From positions 21,000,412-21,064,411 of the forward strand of contig NC_045139.1 of assembly GCF_008831285.2 (NCBI RefSeq): a stretch of DNA of 64,000 bases, written 5' to 3'. Position numbers and translations under genes: made by a program. Below the pieces are notes generated by a model. It was not told the origin of the DNA, ran no database searches, and saw only the letters and a list, made by a program, of their open reading frames with translations. Below are positions 1 to 10,818 of this stretch, piece after piece. Positions within the stretch are counted from its first letter, which is position 1. The number at the start of each line of letters is the position of its first letter. This stretch comes from Nymphaea colorata (Eukaryota; Streptophyta; Magnoliopsida; Nymphaeales; Nymphaeaceae).

Positions 1-70
1 AGATATTAAAAGTTTAAACCAACCAACTTCAGAGGACCGCCTCTCAAGGGAAAAGAAGTGATTTTTGCAG

Positions 71-478
71 CCAAGTACCACCATTCCTAAGAGACACACT
101 TTCAAGGAGCCACAGTGCCAGGGAACTGAAATAATCAGGATAGAAGGAGAAATGACAGTAAATTGGTCAGTGAATGGCTCTGCCAAAATACTTCTTATTC
201 AGTTCATTAGCAATCATTCTCACTTTGAAAGGGAGAAAGAAACAGTCAAGTTAGTGAATCGTGAAAAAATGACCCCTGGAGCATCACAAGAGGAATCTTT
301 GAAAGGTCACAAGAGTAATGTCTCAATGCAAACTTGTGATTCAAAGGTTACACCTAAAGCTTTCGTGGAATTGGGATTACCACTCGTTCATAAAACTCAA
401 TGTTCCAAATTATACACTAATATGCTTTTTCAACACTCACCACCACAAGTGATGATCCTAGATCAATTCTCAAGGTAG
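71..478 (+). CDS. possible terminal exon of an unrecognised gene entering from the left
   Basis: Seen: an open frame of 136 codons ending in TAG at 476-478, directly preceded by a splice-acceptor-like tract (TGATTTTTGCAG, ending at 70) with phase 0. The composition (mixed charged and polar residues, low AT bias) looks more like coding sequence than the spacer around it. I recognise no domain, signal peptide or membrane segment. Inference: the last exon of a plus-strand gene whose other exons lie left of the window. It could equally be a chance ORF or a pseudogene remnant. No transcript evidence is available from sequence alone. Confidence 0.28.
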   Translation, partial: PSTTIPKRHTFKEPQCQGTEIIRIEGEMTVNWSVNGSAKILLIQFISNHSHFEREKETVKLVNREKMTPGASQEESLKGHKSNVSMQTCDSKVTPKAFVELGLPLVHKTQCSKLYTNMLFQHSPPQVMILDQFSR

Positions 479-504
479 CCATTGGCTAGCTCCAATAACT
501 CCTT

Positions 505-910
505 TGGGAGGGTAGCTGCCGGCCTCCTTCAAGTTTTTACTTCATTTTCTAATCTCTGTTGCCTACAAATGAGTCTTTCACAGTTGTAAGGGTGCTGCTT
601 TACTTTTAACGGGTTTGACTGTTATTTCACTAAAGCTTTTCTTTTAACATTGCCGTTCAGCACTTCGTACCTTTGTTAAGAACTTATTATTATATGTATA
701 AATATAGTATGTATAAAAATATAGATGTACAGCCATACCCCCATACCCGTAACTATTGATCTTGGTCTGTACTTGTACCCGATCCTGCACCCATACCCAT
801 GTGACATAGGAATGGAGTTGTTTTCGCCCTTTCTTAGACAATTTCATTGGAGAACAGTATTGTCCTTCAGAGCTGCTGTTTTCCTAAGGTCCTGTATTGG
901 TGCTGCTTTG
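505..910 (+). repeat. diverged direct repeat, copy A (partner at 2488-2730)
   Basis: Shared blocks include TTCATTTTCTAATCT, GTTATTTCA...AAAG, a TTGCCGTT(C/T)AG block, and a GCTG/TTTTCCT.../GGTGCTG block, in the same order as at 2488-2730. Copy A is longer because of an AT-rich insert around 670-800. The copy may be the 3' untranslated region of the exon candidate at 71-478. There is nothing else recognisable up to 1087. Confidence 0.4.
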
Positions 911-1087
911 TGATTGAAGTGATGCCTATTTCTTCAAAAATTGGCTGTTCTATTACTGAGAAAACAAGTAAGAAGAGCCAATCAAATAGCTTTACTATTA
1001 GCCTGCTGGTTAAAATTTCTGTTGCAAAGAAAACTATTACAGCCAATTCCCTTAACATCTTAATCTATAGAAGACTCCAAAAAATCC

Positions 1088-1610
1088 ATGGATCCCGGAA
1101 GTTATGCTGCTCCATTCAATCTTGGAGGAACCAACTACATACTTTGGGCAAAGTGTCTCAAGATGTATCTAAAAGCAAACATCTTTGTGGTGAGACTTTA
1201 ACAATAAACAGTCAACCACTAGTTTTTGTATTTTCTAGTTGAGACCTTGATTTCATGGAAATGCCAAAAGCAGCAAAAAGTCTCTATCTTTCACAAAGGC
1301 TGAGTACAGAGTCATGGCCTCAGCAACAATGAAAATTATTTGGCTATGGCAACTTTTCTGGATATGAGAACTGAAATTAAAAAACCTACTAAACTTTGCT
1401 GCGATGACAAAACCTTTATCTATATTGCCAGAAAATCACACTTTTTATGAACACGCTAAACACATAGAGATGGATTATCACTTTGTTCAAGAAAAATTTT
1501 TTGAGAAGAATATCAACTTACCATATGTGGCCTCAGAATTTTTTAGATTATTGACTTCTTTGAAAAGGTTCTTTTCTCTCTGGGGGGGTAGGGTGTTAGA
1601 ATATACCTAG
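1088..1610 (+). mobile_element. Ty1/copia remnant: gag start joined directly to RNase H
   Basis: Seen: from ATG 1088 a short frame has the copia gag opening pattern (...FNLGGTNYILWAKCLKMYL...) and ends in TAA at about 1200. From about 1265 the sequence matches the end of copia pol: an AEYRVMASAT block, then HAKHIEMDYHFVQEKF, the usual (R/K)TKHIE(V/I)D(C/Y)HF(V/I)RE motif of copia RNase H. The protease, integrase and reverse transcriptase are missing, and at least one frameshift separates the RNase H blocks. A G-rich tract and a TGTTAGAATATAC sequence follow at 1581-1606, as at a polypurine tract/3' LTR boundary. Inference: an internally deleted, dead element. Confidence 0.7.
1581..1606 (+). 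other. polypurine tract and start of a copia 3' LTR
   Basis: A G7-TAGGG purine run ends at 1593 and is followed by TGTTAGAATATACC, a start typical of copia LTRs. The far LTR end could not be located. The 5' LTR was not found. Confidence 0.5.
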
Positions 1611-1619
1611 ATCTTTTTA

Positions 1620-2487
1620 TGTATACATATGTTTATGTGTATATACATCACTATAACAATCACGTTTTGTTCGACAGATATGACTCAGCTGGAAAAAGTC
1701 CATAAAATGCGTCTTTTGGAAAAAGACACCAGAAAATAAGAGAACGTGAAAAAAACTCATTTTTTTGCCTTTTTTACTGCACATGAGAATTTTTTTGAAA
1801 GTGTTCAGCCAGACCATTAGTTTCTATCTTCTAATTTCGATTTGTTCTGATAGCATATGCTATCAAAGGTATGTGTAGTAATGAAGATTAATTAGCAACA
1901 GATGTAATAAAGAAGAGAGAGATGATTATCCAGAAAATTAAGGGCAACAAAGAAGAGAAAGGCAACCCAACTTCTCCTCAATTAACGAAATTCTAATTCC
2001 ATTGCATTAACTCCCTCACTAACTTAGCCTTTATATCATGCGGCTGAGTAAAGTCGGTCTAGCATAGTAGGACCAATAGAATTAATTACATTTTGACCCT
2101 ACCCATGGCCATTATTTACTTTTAAGTTTTAACCTACTATTTCTCACGCACATCCTATTATCTTTATATATTCATTTTCACTGTCTCCTTATTAACTTTT
2201 TATTTATTTTACTTTTACCTAATTTTTAGAATTTTTTTAGTTTTTCTATTTTTTAAAATTTGCCGAGATTTTCTCGAAAAATACAATTTTTTTGTATTAT
2301 GCGAAAGAAGAAGTATCCCGCTGTATAATACCCATAAATGATATAAGTGACAATGATACATATAGCCATTTTTGTAATTTCACACTTTTATACAATTTTT
2401 TTACCTATTTTTTTGTCTTTTCTTTTTTGTATTATTTTGTCTCAGCCACAGCCTGGTCGACCTTGATCTTTGACCAGTTGGAGCCGT
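1620..2487. other. AT-rich spacer, probably including the rest of the copia LTR
   Basis: Strongly AT-rich, with many T-runs between 2150 and 2420. The only open frames are short and low in complexity. I see no domain, RNA gene or clear repeat boundary. Confidence 0.4.
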
Positions 2488-2730
2488 TGTCTTCTTCTTC
2501 ATTTTCTAATCTGTTTTGCTTATGAATAAGTGAATTTTCCATAGTTGTGAGCATGCTATTTATAACAGCTTCGAGTGTTATTTCAATAAAGGTCTCATTC
2601 TAATGTTGCCGTTTAGGCCTTAGTCCCTTTCTGAAGAACATGTGGCGGTTTTGAAACAGCTTTCTTTTCAGCCTGAGCTTCCCTGTGGTGTTGTACTGGT
2701 AAAACTTGGCGCTGGGGCTCACCTTTGTTT
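2488..2730 (+). repeat. diverged direct repeat, copy B (partner at 505-910)
   Basis: The blocks run in the same order as in copy A and contain an AATAAA at about 2585, which fits a transcribed 3' end. On the other strand the segment 2640-2730 has a short coding-like frame rich in Lys and Arg, but I could not join it to the split gene at 3033-3426. Confidence 0.4.
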
Positions 2731-2993
2731 TAAAAAAAAAAAAAACATCTTATGCTCACATCTTGTATTCACATTTCAAAATGTGGCTCTCACTTTGAAT
2801 GAAGTTCGGAAACTCTGAATTCCAAGAATGGAGAAAAAAGGAAAGGTAGTGCATGAAAGTACAGGAAAATAATGACAAAAAGTTGCATACTAAGCCAAAG
2901 GAAACGATAAAGCTGGAATTTCAAACCCTAATATCGCGTTTTGCGTGGAATTCGGTAGTACGTATTGGTTTGCATAGGCAAACAGAAAAAAAA

Positions 2994-3019
2994 AAAAAGA
3001 GAGAGAGAGAGAGAGAGAA
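2994..3019 (+). repeat. poly-A and (GA)n simple repeat
   Basis: An A-run followed by about ten GA units. On the minus strand it lies just inside intron 2 of the split gene as a pyrimidine tract. Confidence 0.8.
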
Positions 3020-3032
3020 ACCAGGCGCTCAC

Positions 3033-3426
3033 CGTTCATCAGTCCCTTCTAAAGCGCGTCCATCACCTTCGGCGAGATCCAGAGCAATCTGTAGCAAAAA
3101 AAAAACGGTTCAACAGAAAAATGCACAAAGTCATACAATCAAGGCCTAAAAGCAACAGCCGAACGACGCATAAATCTATCTAGAAACCCAAGCAACATGG
3201 GAAAAAAAATATCTAATCAAGAGAAAGAGATGAAGTGGATTGCCTGCTTCGCAAGCAGCTCTCTTTCTGCATCTCCAGAGGAGAAGAATGGGTGATCAGG
3301 AACATATCGCCTTCGGCAAGCGGCCCAATATGGAAACGCCAGTTCCCTCTTCGGCTCCTCTTTCTCCTTTTGTTCTTCTTCTTCTTCTTCACGCTCGACG
3401 ATCGCCACGTCTTGCGGCTCTTCCAT
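3033..3426 (-). CDS. 5' exons of a split gene with an acidic N-terminus, possibly ZNF511-like; rest not found
   Basis: Seen: exon 1 runs from ATG 3426 down to 3244 (61 codons): a Glu/Lys-rich stretch (residues 11-27), then FPYWAACRRRYVPDHPFFSS and GDAERELLAKQ. A 155 bp intron (3243-3089) has a GC rather than GT donor and a T-rich TTTTGCTACAG acceptor. Exon 2 (3088-3033) continues IALDLAEGDGRALEGTDE and ends at a strong CG/GTGAGC donor in phase 2. An upstream in-frame ATG at 3477 would add 17 residues. Family knowledge from memory: plant homologues of zinc finger protein 511 carry a similar (F)PYW..RRR..P..PFF..G..ERELLAKQ(V/I)ALDL N-terminus; I hold this loosely. No zinc-finger exon was seen further left, so the gene is either long-introned or truncated. 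Confidence 0.5.
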
Positions 3427-3815
3427 TCTAAAGAAGCCCGCTCTGTTCCTGATCCCGGCTGAACTGAACTGGGGCAAGATTCGAAATCTTGGCTTGCACC
3501 GGAAAATTCGAAATCCTGGCCCTTATATCTGGTGGATTCGGATGGAACATGTCCGTCAGCATTTGATCCGGTCCCGACCCGGAGCTCGGGGTCGACAACT
3601 AATGCTGTGGGGGCCTGAGAGGCTGGGACTCGTACACTCGACTGTCGTAAAAATCGATTGATTTAAGAGAATCATCTTAAACAAAAAAATGCAAAAAATA
3701 CGAAAAAATAACATATTTTAAAATAATTTAAAAGCAATTAAAAGCTTACAATCAGTTGTATCTCCTTTTTCTCCTCAATAACATACATGATACAAAGTAA
3801 CTTGGTCAACTATTA
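3427..3815. other. upstream flank of the minus-strand split gene
   Basis: This covers the probable 5' leader and promoter of the gene starting at 3426 and then AT-rich spacer. I see no clear TATA box at the expected distance. ATTCGAAAT(C/T)(C/T)TGG occurs twice at 3478-3520. Confidence 0.3.
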
Positions 3816-4056
3816 AAGGCGCATTTGATTCTTCCAAATTTGAAATTCATAGATCTCATGTGGATAGAACAAAAGATCCAACGTAAAATCTATGGTTCAG
3901 ATCTTAAATCAACTTAAGATTCATGCTTAAGATCATTATTTTACTTATTTAAAGGAGAAAGAGTTGAATTTAAGAACGAAGGGGGGAGGATCTGATTTTG
4001 AATCCACGGTTTTCAGATCTTGAACGTCTTAAACCCGATGCCATCAAATGCCTCCT
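3816..4056. mobile_element. MITE candidate with GGC-ATTTGAT inverted ends
   Basis: The left end AAGGCGCATTTGATTC and the reverse complement of the right end (AGGAGGCATTTGATGG) match imperfectly as terminal inverted repeats about 240 bp apart. The interior has no coding potential. The flanks are TATTA and TATAA, so a 3 bp TA-rich target duplication is possible but not exact. The ends resemble those of the better-defined MITE at 40962-41372. Confidence 0.45.
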
Positions 4057-4809
4057 ATAAGACCCACTTTAGACAGGAGCTAGGTTCACCTTCTCAGACC
4101 TTTTTTGGTGGATGCTACACAAAGGGAGTATGTTTTGAGTACCCTCAAAAAGAACGGAGAAATTTCCATATGACCCGATATCTCCGACAGGCCACACTAT
4201 ATATGTCAAACCCAAACAGCGTTTTCCTCTCCAGGGCTCCAAGAAAGGACTTTTGGAACATCTTTGGGCATTATGCCAAAAAAAGATAGGACAAGTTATT
4301 ATACAACTTCATTTTGATGTGGAAACGTAATACTGGGTTTATTGTGCTTTATAATATCTATGTTTATCATATGTTATCCAAGGATTCGAAGTCTCATGTA
4401 GTAATAGAGAGTGAAAAAAGGAAAAATCTTTAAGGAGATGTTGAGGCTAGAAAATTAATAAGTTTCTCTTCCATGACAACTCACAACTAACTTTTGCATG
4501 CAAAATGTAATAAGAAGTAAATGGGACGGCAAAGCATAAAGTTGGAGTCAGTTTGATCGATGGACACTGCTAAAAAACAGAGCGTTTTGTATCAAGTGTT
4601 TCACGATAAGATTTGGACGGGATAGAGAGAACGCAGTAAATGGGGAGCACTTTATCACAATAGCGACTTCAACTTGACTCACTTTTAGATCTTGGTGAGA
4701 GTGAGTGGGTGCGCTTGTGGAGTGAGTGCATGCTTGCATTCATGAATAAACTATATGTTCATTCATACTTGTCTCTGTTTCTCTCCATGCACAATTTAAT
4801 TAGATCTCA
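4057..4809. other. spacer, no recognised feature
   Basis: AT-rich, with open frames of at most about 90 codons and no recognisable domain on either strand. No repeat boundary was identified until the retrotransposon homology begins near 4810. Confidence 0.4.
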
Positions 4810-5798
4810 AGGGGCATAGTATTCCTTAGAGAAAGTTTTAAAAACGCATCAAAATTTCTAAAATTTTCAAACTTAGCCCATGTCTTGAGGACAACTGCAA
4901 GGGCATTGGCTTGAACTATACAAGAAATTTCAATAAATTTGAGGGATTTATGTACAAAAATTAATGTTGGTCTTGAAAATTGAGCACTTGTAAAGATCTA
5001 GCATGAGATGCCATAAGAAAAAGCCCATGTGACCCAAAAGACCTTGGCAAGATGCTATTAAAAGCTATCAAACAAAATGAGTTGAGCGATGAGCTCGGGG
5101 TGAATGTAGTTGTTTCTCTGGTTCGAAGCTTTGCAAGCGTGGGTGGGCATATGACCTATGCTTACGCCGTGAAGAGAAAAAGCGATCCATGAACATTTTG
5201 CTCATATTAAGTCTCCTAAAGCCTTCTGAATTCGAGTTCGAGGAGTGTTTCATACTTAGTACCTTAAGGCCAACTGGTTTGGGAGTTTTCAGCCCAAAGC
5301 TCGCTACAAGGGTTCAGAAGAAAGCCCGATAGACTTGATATTGCACAAAGCAAACTACACAAAACCACTAAAGCGATGGAACTCCATAGTAGTTTTTGGG
5401 GTGGTGAAGAATTTCCCCCAAGAGTGGACATTGGCTAAAAGAGAAAAAAATCAAAACTCAAAAGATAAAAACCATTAGGTGAAAAGCTTAGTAAAAAAAT
5501 GAAAAAAAACACTTGCCAATGGTCAAGAAGGCGTCAAGGGCTAAGTTCTCCAAACATCAAATGCAAAAACTTTCACAATTGTAAAATTTTCCAACCAAAA
5601 TTAATTCCTCTACAGAGTCACTTGTGAGATAGAGGAAAAACTTCTTATTTCAGGTCTATGCCTAGCATTTCCCCTCGAGTGAGAATGACTCAACATTATT
5701 CAAAAAATAGATTTTGCAAACCATTTGCAAAAATTTGGTGTGTAAACCTTTGCTATTAAGCAAATTCTTTGACTTGATTAACAGCAAAGAAAGACATC
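4810..5798 (+). mobile_element. old gypsy fragment: 3' internal region, opposite orientation to the large array
   Basis: The sequence is a diverged reverse complement of the non-coding internal region at 41847-42835. Examples are the AGACCTTGGCAAGATGCT block (5039-5056), the GGCATATGACCTATGCTTACGCC block (5145-5167) and the GCTCGCTACAAGGGTTCAGAAG block. It ends in a purine-rich tract (ACAGCAAAGAAAGACATC) directly before the LTR start at 5799. The coding region of the element is absent, so this is a truncated insertion. Confidence 0.8.
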
Positions 5799-7334
5799 TG
5801 TTAGCACCCCAAATTTTTCCAAATCGGAATTGAAATGATGTCAAAATTTTACAAAAAAAACAGTGAAAAAATGCAATTTCAAAGCCAATTTTGAATCTAA
5901 AGAATAATTTAGATTCAAATCATGAATTTAACTCGTGACATGAATCCTAATGCAGGATTATGAGTCCAAATTATGTTCAAATTAGGATTTGAAATCCAAA
6001 ACCAATTACAAATGTCATTTGAAATGCAAATCCAATTACAAATGTCATTTGAAATCCAAATCCAATTGCAAATTGATTTAGATCCGAGAATTTGATCTAA
6101 TTCAGTCTAGAATGCTATGTGGGACCCACCTATCCCATGTGGTCAAGAACCCCCATCCCAAGAGGTCACACACCCCACTTTTTCAAAAATATTTCCTCTC
6201 ATTTACTTCAAAAATTATTTTCAAGGAGAAATGAATGATATCATAGCTAGAAACCTAGGAAAAGAGAGACATAAATGTCTCTCATTCTTCCTTAACTAAG
6301 TCCTCTTTAAAGAGTGGTCAATCTCCAAGAAGCAATAACTAAGCTGGTCAAACCTACTTAATTCAAGTAGGTTCGACCCTAGTGCACCCAAATATGGCGT
6401 CAATCTCAGTTAGGCTCAGCCAAGAAGAGTTCAGCTCAGTCAAAAGGGTAGGAGGGAAAAGCCAAGGAGGAGAAGGAAAATTGGTCCAAGCCCTCTTCCC
6501 CCTCTTTCTCAATCTCTTCTTCATTTTACCTATTCTCTCTATCGAATTTGCTAAGTTAGGGTGTTTAGGTGAACCCTAACTTACGATTTTCGTAGTGAGA
6601 AACTCTCTCTTCCCTACTGCAATTTTCAGCAAGCAAGTCATTCTTTTTCTAGCTTTGCTATGCAAGAATCCAAGCTTGGATTCTTGCTTAGGATTGTTTG
6701 ATTTAGAAAACAAGTAAAGAAGAATATCAAACATTAAGAGTGACCACAAGGTAGGTGATATTACATTTATCATCTATTTCAGCTGCTTGTTAGTTTATTT
6801 TAATTTCAGCAATTTGTAGGAGGGGTTTATTTTCATTTATTTTATGACTAATGTCCAACTAGGGAAAAACTACAATTAAATGTACATGTTAATGCATAAT
6901 GCATGCATAAGTCAGTTTTTCTAAAAGATGAACCCATAAATCAAATTTTGAAAAGGGCCCCAAGGCCACGTCCCTTACAAAACAACCAACTTAAACCCAT
7001 TTTGAACTTTCCACCATGAGAGAATCCTACAGTGAGAGAGTAATTTTGCTGCAACATATATGACGAAAAAACCTATTAAGGATGAATGTATTCTGATGAA
7101 TGTGATCTACCTTTGCATGGCGAAACTAAGAAATAATTAGCTTAAGCATTCGTTTATCTCTTTCTATTTAAATTCATTTTGTTTCATGCTTTTTCATTTG
7201 ATCAAGGGTGGTAGGGAAGATTAAAAACAAGTTTTCAGTTTTCCTATGTAAAAGAACCTAGCTATGAATCATCATGATTCATGAGTTATGCAGTCCCTTG
7301 ATAAAATTTTTAATTTTGAAGAGTAAGATACGTA

Positions 7335-7382
<48 letters not shown>

Positions 7383-8243
7383 TATATATATACACGTGCA
7401 ATCTTTTGTTAAAAGTCATTTTTCTTTTTTAAAATCTGGTTGGAACACGTTTCCAAACCGGTTTTAAGAAAATGGATCATTTTATTGATTTTCGTAGTAT
7501 AAAGCTATGAAATCACTTTCATTTGATCTTAAAATTTGCTTAATTTCAGCAATCCATACGTGAAGTGCATGCGAGTTGCTGAAATCAGACCATGTTTCAT
7601 AGAGATTAGCTTAAAAATGACGAAGTTTATATATTTGAGATGCCAATTTTCAGCTACAAATTGGCTATGCTTTGAGGAACAATAAAAAAAAATCTAAACC
7701 TATCCAATCATCATCCTAAAGCTTATTCTATGGGTTGTTGATCTCATTCTTAAATTTTCAGAGATTAATCCTCTCCTAAAATGCTGAAAATTTTCATTTT
7801 TCATTTCCCTAAAAGGGAAACCAACTATTCTAAAATCATAAAAAAAAAAGTGGACGATTCCGTTGGTATGAAATCTGGAATTTGAGTAGATTTGAGGATA
7901 GAAAGTTTTCTAAGCATCGTGATCGAAACCCAACGTGCATATTTGGCACTAAGGGAAACATATTTTCAAAAGGTGCATTCCTCTTGTTGATTTAAACAAT
8001 CAACTCATGAAGAATCTAGTTAATTTCCAAAGGCTTCTCGTCTTTGTCTAAGAAACAAGCTCTCTTTTTTGGACTCAATGTCTACATTTTTCAGCTATTT
8101 AAATCAGCCCAAAAGCTGATTTTTTTTAACTTTCATACAAAAGTAGATATCATCCAGGTCTCCCATCTATTTTAAAAGCTGATTTTGGCATCACTTATAT
8201 ATTCTTCATTATTTTGATAATTTTATGTTAAGCCTCAAGCTTA
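5799..8243 (+). mobile_element. truncated 3' LTR of the old plus-strand gypsy copy
   Basis: It starts TGTTAGCACCCCAAATTTTTCC right after the polypurine tract, matching the reverse complement of the end of the 37609-41846 LTR (TGTTAACACCCC...). Collinear blocks continue (GTGGGACCCA at 6119, the TGCATAATGCATGCATAAG block at 6891, GATTCATGA near 7275, the TTTTGATAATTTTATGTTAAGCC block near 8212). Homology stops at about 8243, before the conserved U5-side block, so the LTR is truncated. It lacks the MITE present in the 37.6-41.8 kb LTR and so preserves the empty site near 6310. No intact ORF is present. Confidence 0.8.
7345..7392 (+). repeat. (TA)n microsatellite
   Basis: About 23 TA units, interrupted by one GA, preceded by (TG)n. 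The equivalent place in the younger LTRs (39058-39085) also has a short TATATA tract. Confidence 0.9.
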
Positions 8244-8563
8244 TAGACTGCCTGAAGCTTATAGCTTATATACTATTCTACCTACCACAGAACTCATGGC
8301 ACTATTCAGGCTTTTTGCTTTTACAAAAAAATGAGACCCTGCCTTTTTGCAATAAGTTGGGAAATGTTGGCTTATTCTTCTCAACCAAAAAAAAAACATT
8401 TTTTGCCTGAAGAAAAAATTATTGTCCTTTGTCCTTCGCTCAACCAACATATGTTTAGCATGAGCTGAAAAGTTAGGTGCTTGTTCGACAGCCAGCAGAA
8501 AAACTATTTGTTGTGTGTAAAGAAATTCAATAGCAAAATCCTGTTTGTGGATTTAAGTATTTG

Positions 8564-8598
<35 letters not shown>

Positions 8599-9430
8599 CT
8601 GGACCCTGTTGTGATTTTTAAGTGATATCTATATGGTGTTTGCTTTAAATTATTGCTAAAACAAGAAATAGGAATATGAGAAATTGCTAAAAACTAGTAA
8701 GCTCATGAAAGAGACAAAAAACTAGACCCATTAAAAAAAATTTTAAAGTTTTTTTTATTAGCCAACTTTATGGATATGATCTTATAAATGATTTGATAAG
8801 GAACATGTATTAAGTTAGTTAATTTTTTTGTACTTTAAAAAGTTTTATAATGAAAAATGAACGACTCATTTAACATCAAAATGTTGATAATAGAAAATTA
8901 ATTTTTTTACATGATTTATATTAAATTAGAATTTATGAATACATTAGGGTGTTCACATTTGGTTTATAATATTCTTGAACTTAAAATTAGGTGGTCTGCT
9001 TTCTGTTTGTTACCTAAGTGGTCTTGTTTGCCAATTGACAGCTTAAGTTAAGAGCATTGAAAAGGGTCTTCCAATGAGCAGTATTCCGCATGTGGTCATC
9101 AACTTAAATCATTCTTTCATATATATTATTATTGTAAACAATAATCGTACGGCCAAAGAAAGAAGAAAACAAAAGTTGAAAGGACGGAAACCAAAACCGG
9201 GATAAGTTTTCATTTTGGAGCCTACCATTTGTTAATCATTTCGAAAGGAGAATTAAGTCTCTGAATTTAGCCATAGGCTAAATAGAGTAAGTTAATAATA
9301 TATGTACCAAAGAGTAAGATAATTACAATAATACCGTTTCATTTGGGTTTATAACAACGAGAATTCTCAATAAAAAATATTATATGAAAAGAAGATAAAC
9401 ATTAACTTTGGTGCAGATGAGCGACCAAGC
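8244..9430. other. AT-rich spacer with a 34-nt poly-T run
   Basis: The T-run spans 8565-8598. A few short frames occur, none with a recognisable domain. No inverted or tandem repeat of note was found otherwise. Confidence 0.45.
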
Positions 9431-9436
9431 TAACGG

Positions 9437-9798
9437 TAAGGGTGGGCACCGGGCCGGGCCGGGCCGGGCTGGCCCGATAAAGAACCGTTGGGAACGGCCC
9501 GACGGGCCGTTGGGTCGGGCTCGGGCCCGGATATATGAAACCTGAGCCCGGGCCTAGCCCGGTTATAATAAAATAATATTATTTTTAATTTATAAAATAT
9601 TTTTTTAAAAATAAAATAATATTTATTGGTGATAAATATATAATATTAAAATAAAAAAATTTAAAAAAATTATATTTTAATTTTTAACGAGCCCAATTAA
9701 CAGTTTTTTTTCGAACTGAGCCCCACGCAGCCAACTTTTTCGGGCCCGAGGCGGGTCGGGTACGGGGTACCCGGCGGTGGCCCGGCCGGTGCCCACCC
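9437..9798. mobile_element. small element with GC-rich inverted ends (hAT-like MITE candidate)
   Basis: The left end TAAGGGTGGGCACCGG and the reverse complement of the right end (TTAGGGTGGGCACCGG) form 16 bp inverted repeats with one mismatch. The flanks share CTAACGG on both sides (left copy 9430-9436; right copy 9798-9804, overlapping the TIR edge). The arms are GGGCC/CCCGG-rich and the core (about 9560-9690) is AT-rich, so a long imperfect hairpin could form. GGGTGGGCA ends are common in plant hAT-type non-autonomous elements. It has no coding potential. Confidence 0.6.
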
Positions 9799-10136
9799 TA
9801 ACGGCCACTATATTGACAATTTTTAAAAAGATTCAAGCTCCCGTCTGGGTCTACGGGAAAGAGAAAGGTCTCGAGTTGAAAATTTTCTACTAAACAACTT
9901 CGATGCACGGCAGATTCACACGGTTCGCTCGCTCCTTCCCTCGTGCAGGTGGGACCCACCCTGACACTGTACCCTGCCAACGCCACACACAGCCGCTCCT
10001 CTCCGAACCACACCCCCCGCGGTCCCCACACGCCACAAAGACCCTTCTCTGTCCAATCTGGTCCAGAGATTCCTCTTCCCTTATCGCCCTTCTCCCCAAA
10101 ACGGACTTCCCTTTCCCTGTAACAAACAATAGGTTT
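9799..10136. other. GC-richer block, possible promoter or leader
   Basis: Rich in C and CT tracts (CTCCTTCCCTCG, CCCTTCTCC) between 9915 and 10115, unlike the AT-rich DNA on both sides. Open frames run on both strands but none resembles a known protein. It may be the 5' flank of the exon candidate at 10137-10192. Confidence 0.3.
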
Positions 10137-10192
10137 ATGGTTCCCCCGAATCGATCTCCTCCAATGCTGAATCCGACGAATCTGCCTTTCAG
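10137..10192 (+). CDS. orphan first-exon candidate
   Basis: An ATG at 10137 opens a short Pro/Asn-rich frame (MVPPNRSPPMLNPTNLPF) that ends exactly at a good donor, CAG/GTGAGA (GT at 10193). It sits at the 3' edge of the GC-richer block. No matching downstream exon was found before the acetolactate synthase promoter, so it may be a chance match, a non-coding first exon or a gene remnant. Confidence 0.22.
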
Positions 10193-10810
10193 GTGAGATT
10201 AACAATTAACTGCTCGAAGAAAATCTAATGCCCAACGATATCTTGATATGATATATGACTTGAGTAGAGTACAATCTTATCTTTTACCATCCAAAAGATT
10301 GACATTCAAAAGAATCAAACAGACCATGAGAACCAATTTTGTTTTCTCTCTTTCTTTTCATATACATAAACTGAAAATAATGTTTCAATAAAAATGCTAA
10401 AACAGAAAGAAAATGCTGTAGCTACAGTATAATGCTAAGTTATTGGAATTATATCACTTTCATTGTTCAAAAGATGAAGACCAAATTCAACAAAGCAGGG
10501 GAGGGGCAGCATCGCCCTCTTCAACTACCTACAAGAGGAGGTGCTTTTTGTAGAACTGAATCACACGTATCTCGTGCAGCCTAGTTCATACGGTGAAACT
10601 GGCACACGGTCATACATGGCACTCAATATGCATGAATGCAGAAAGCCACTAACCCATCGAAGGAATAACAGCTCCTGCTAAAGAGCAAAGCGTGCCATAT
10701 TTGTCCGATACGAGTCGTCTTCCTTCCTAAACGCCTGTTGAACAGCACCCTCTTCCGCAAAGGAAGGTAAAGTTCATGGCCAATTTCGTAATCTCTGCAA
10801 TCCAAACGAT

Positions 10811-10818
10811 TATAAATT
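10811..10818 (+). promoter_or_regulatory. TATA box of the acetolactate synthase gene
   Basis: TATAAATT lies 90 bp upstream of the ATG at 10901. A start about 30 nt downstream would give a leader of roughly 55-60 nt containing a (GT)6 tract at 10871-10882. Confidence 0.6.

Noticed and set aside
4020-4289. 89-codon plus frame
   Set aside because: Overlaps the MITE edge, with no recognisable domain, promoter or splice context.
9798-10205. 135-codon minus frame and overlapping plus frame upstream of ALS
   Set aside because: Long frames arise from the GC-rich composition; neither resembles a protein and the two oppose each other.
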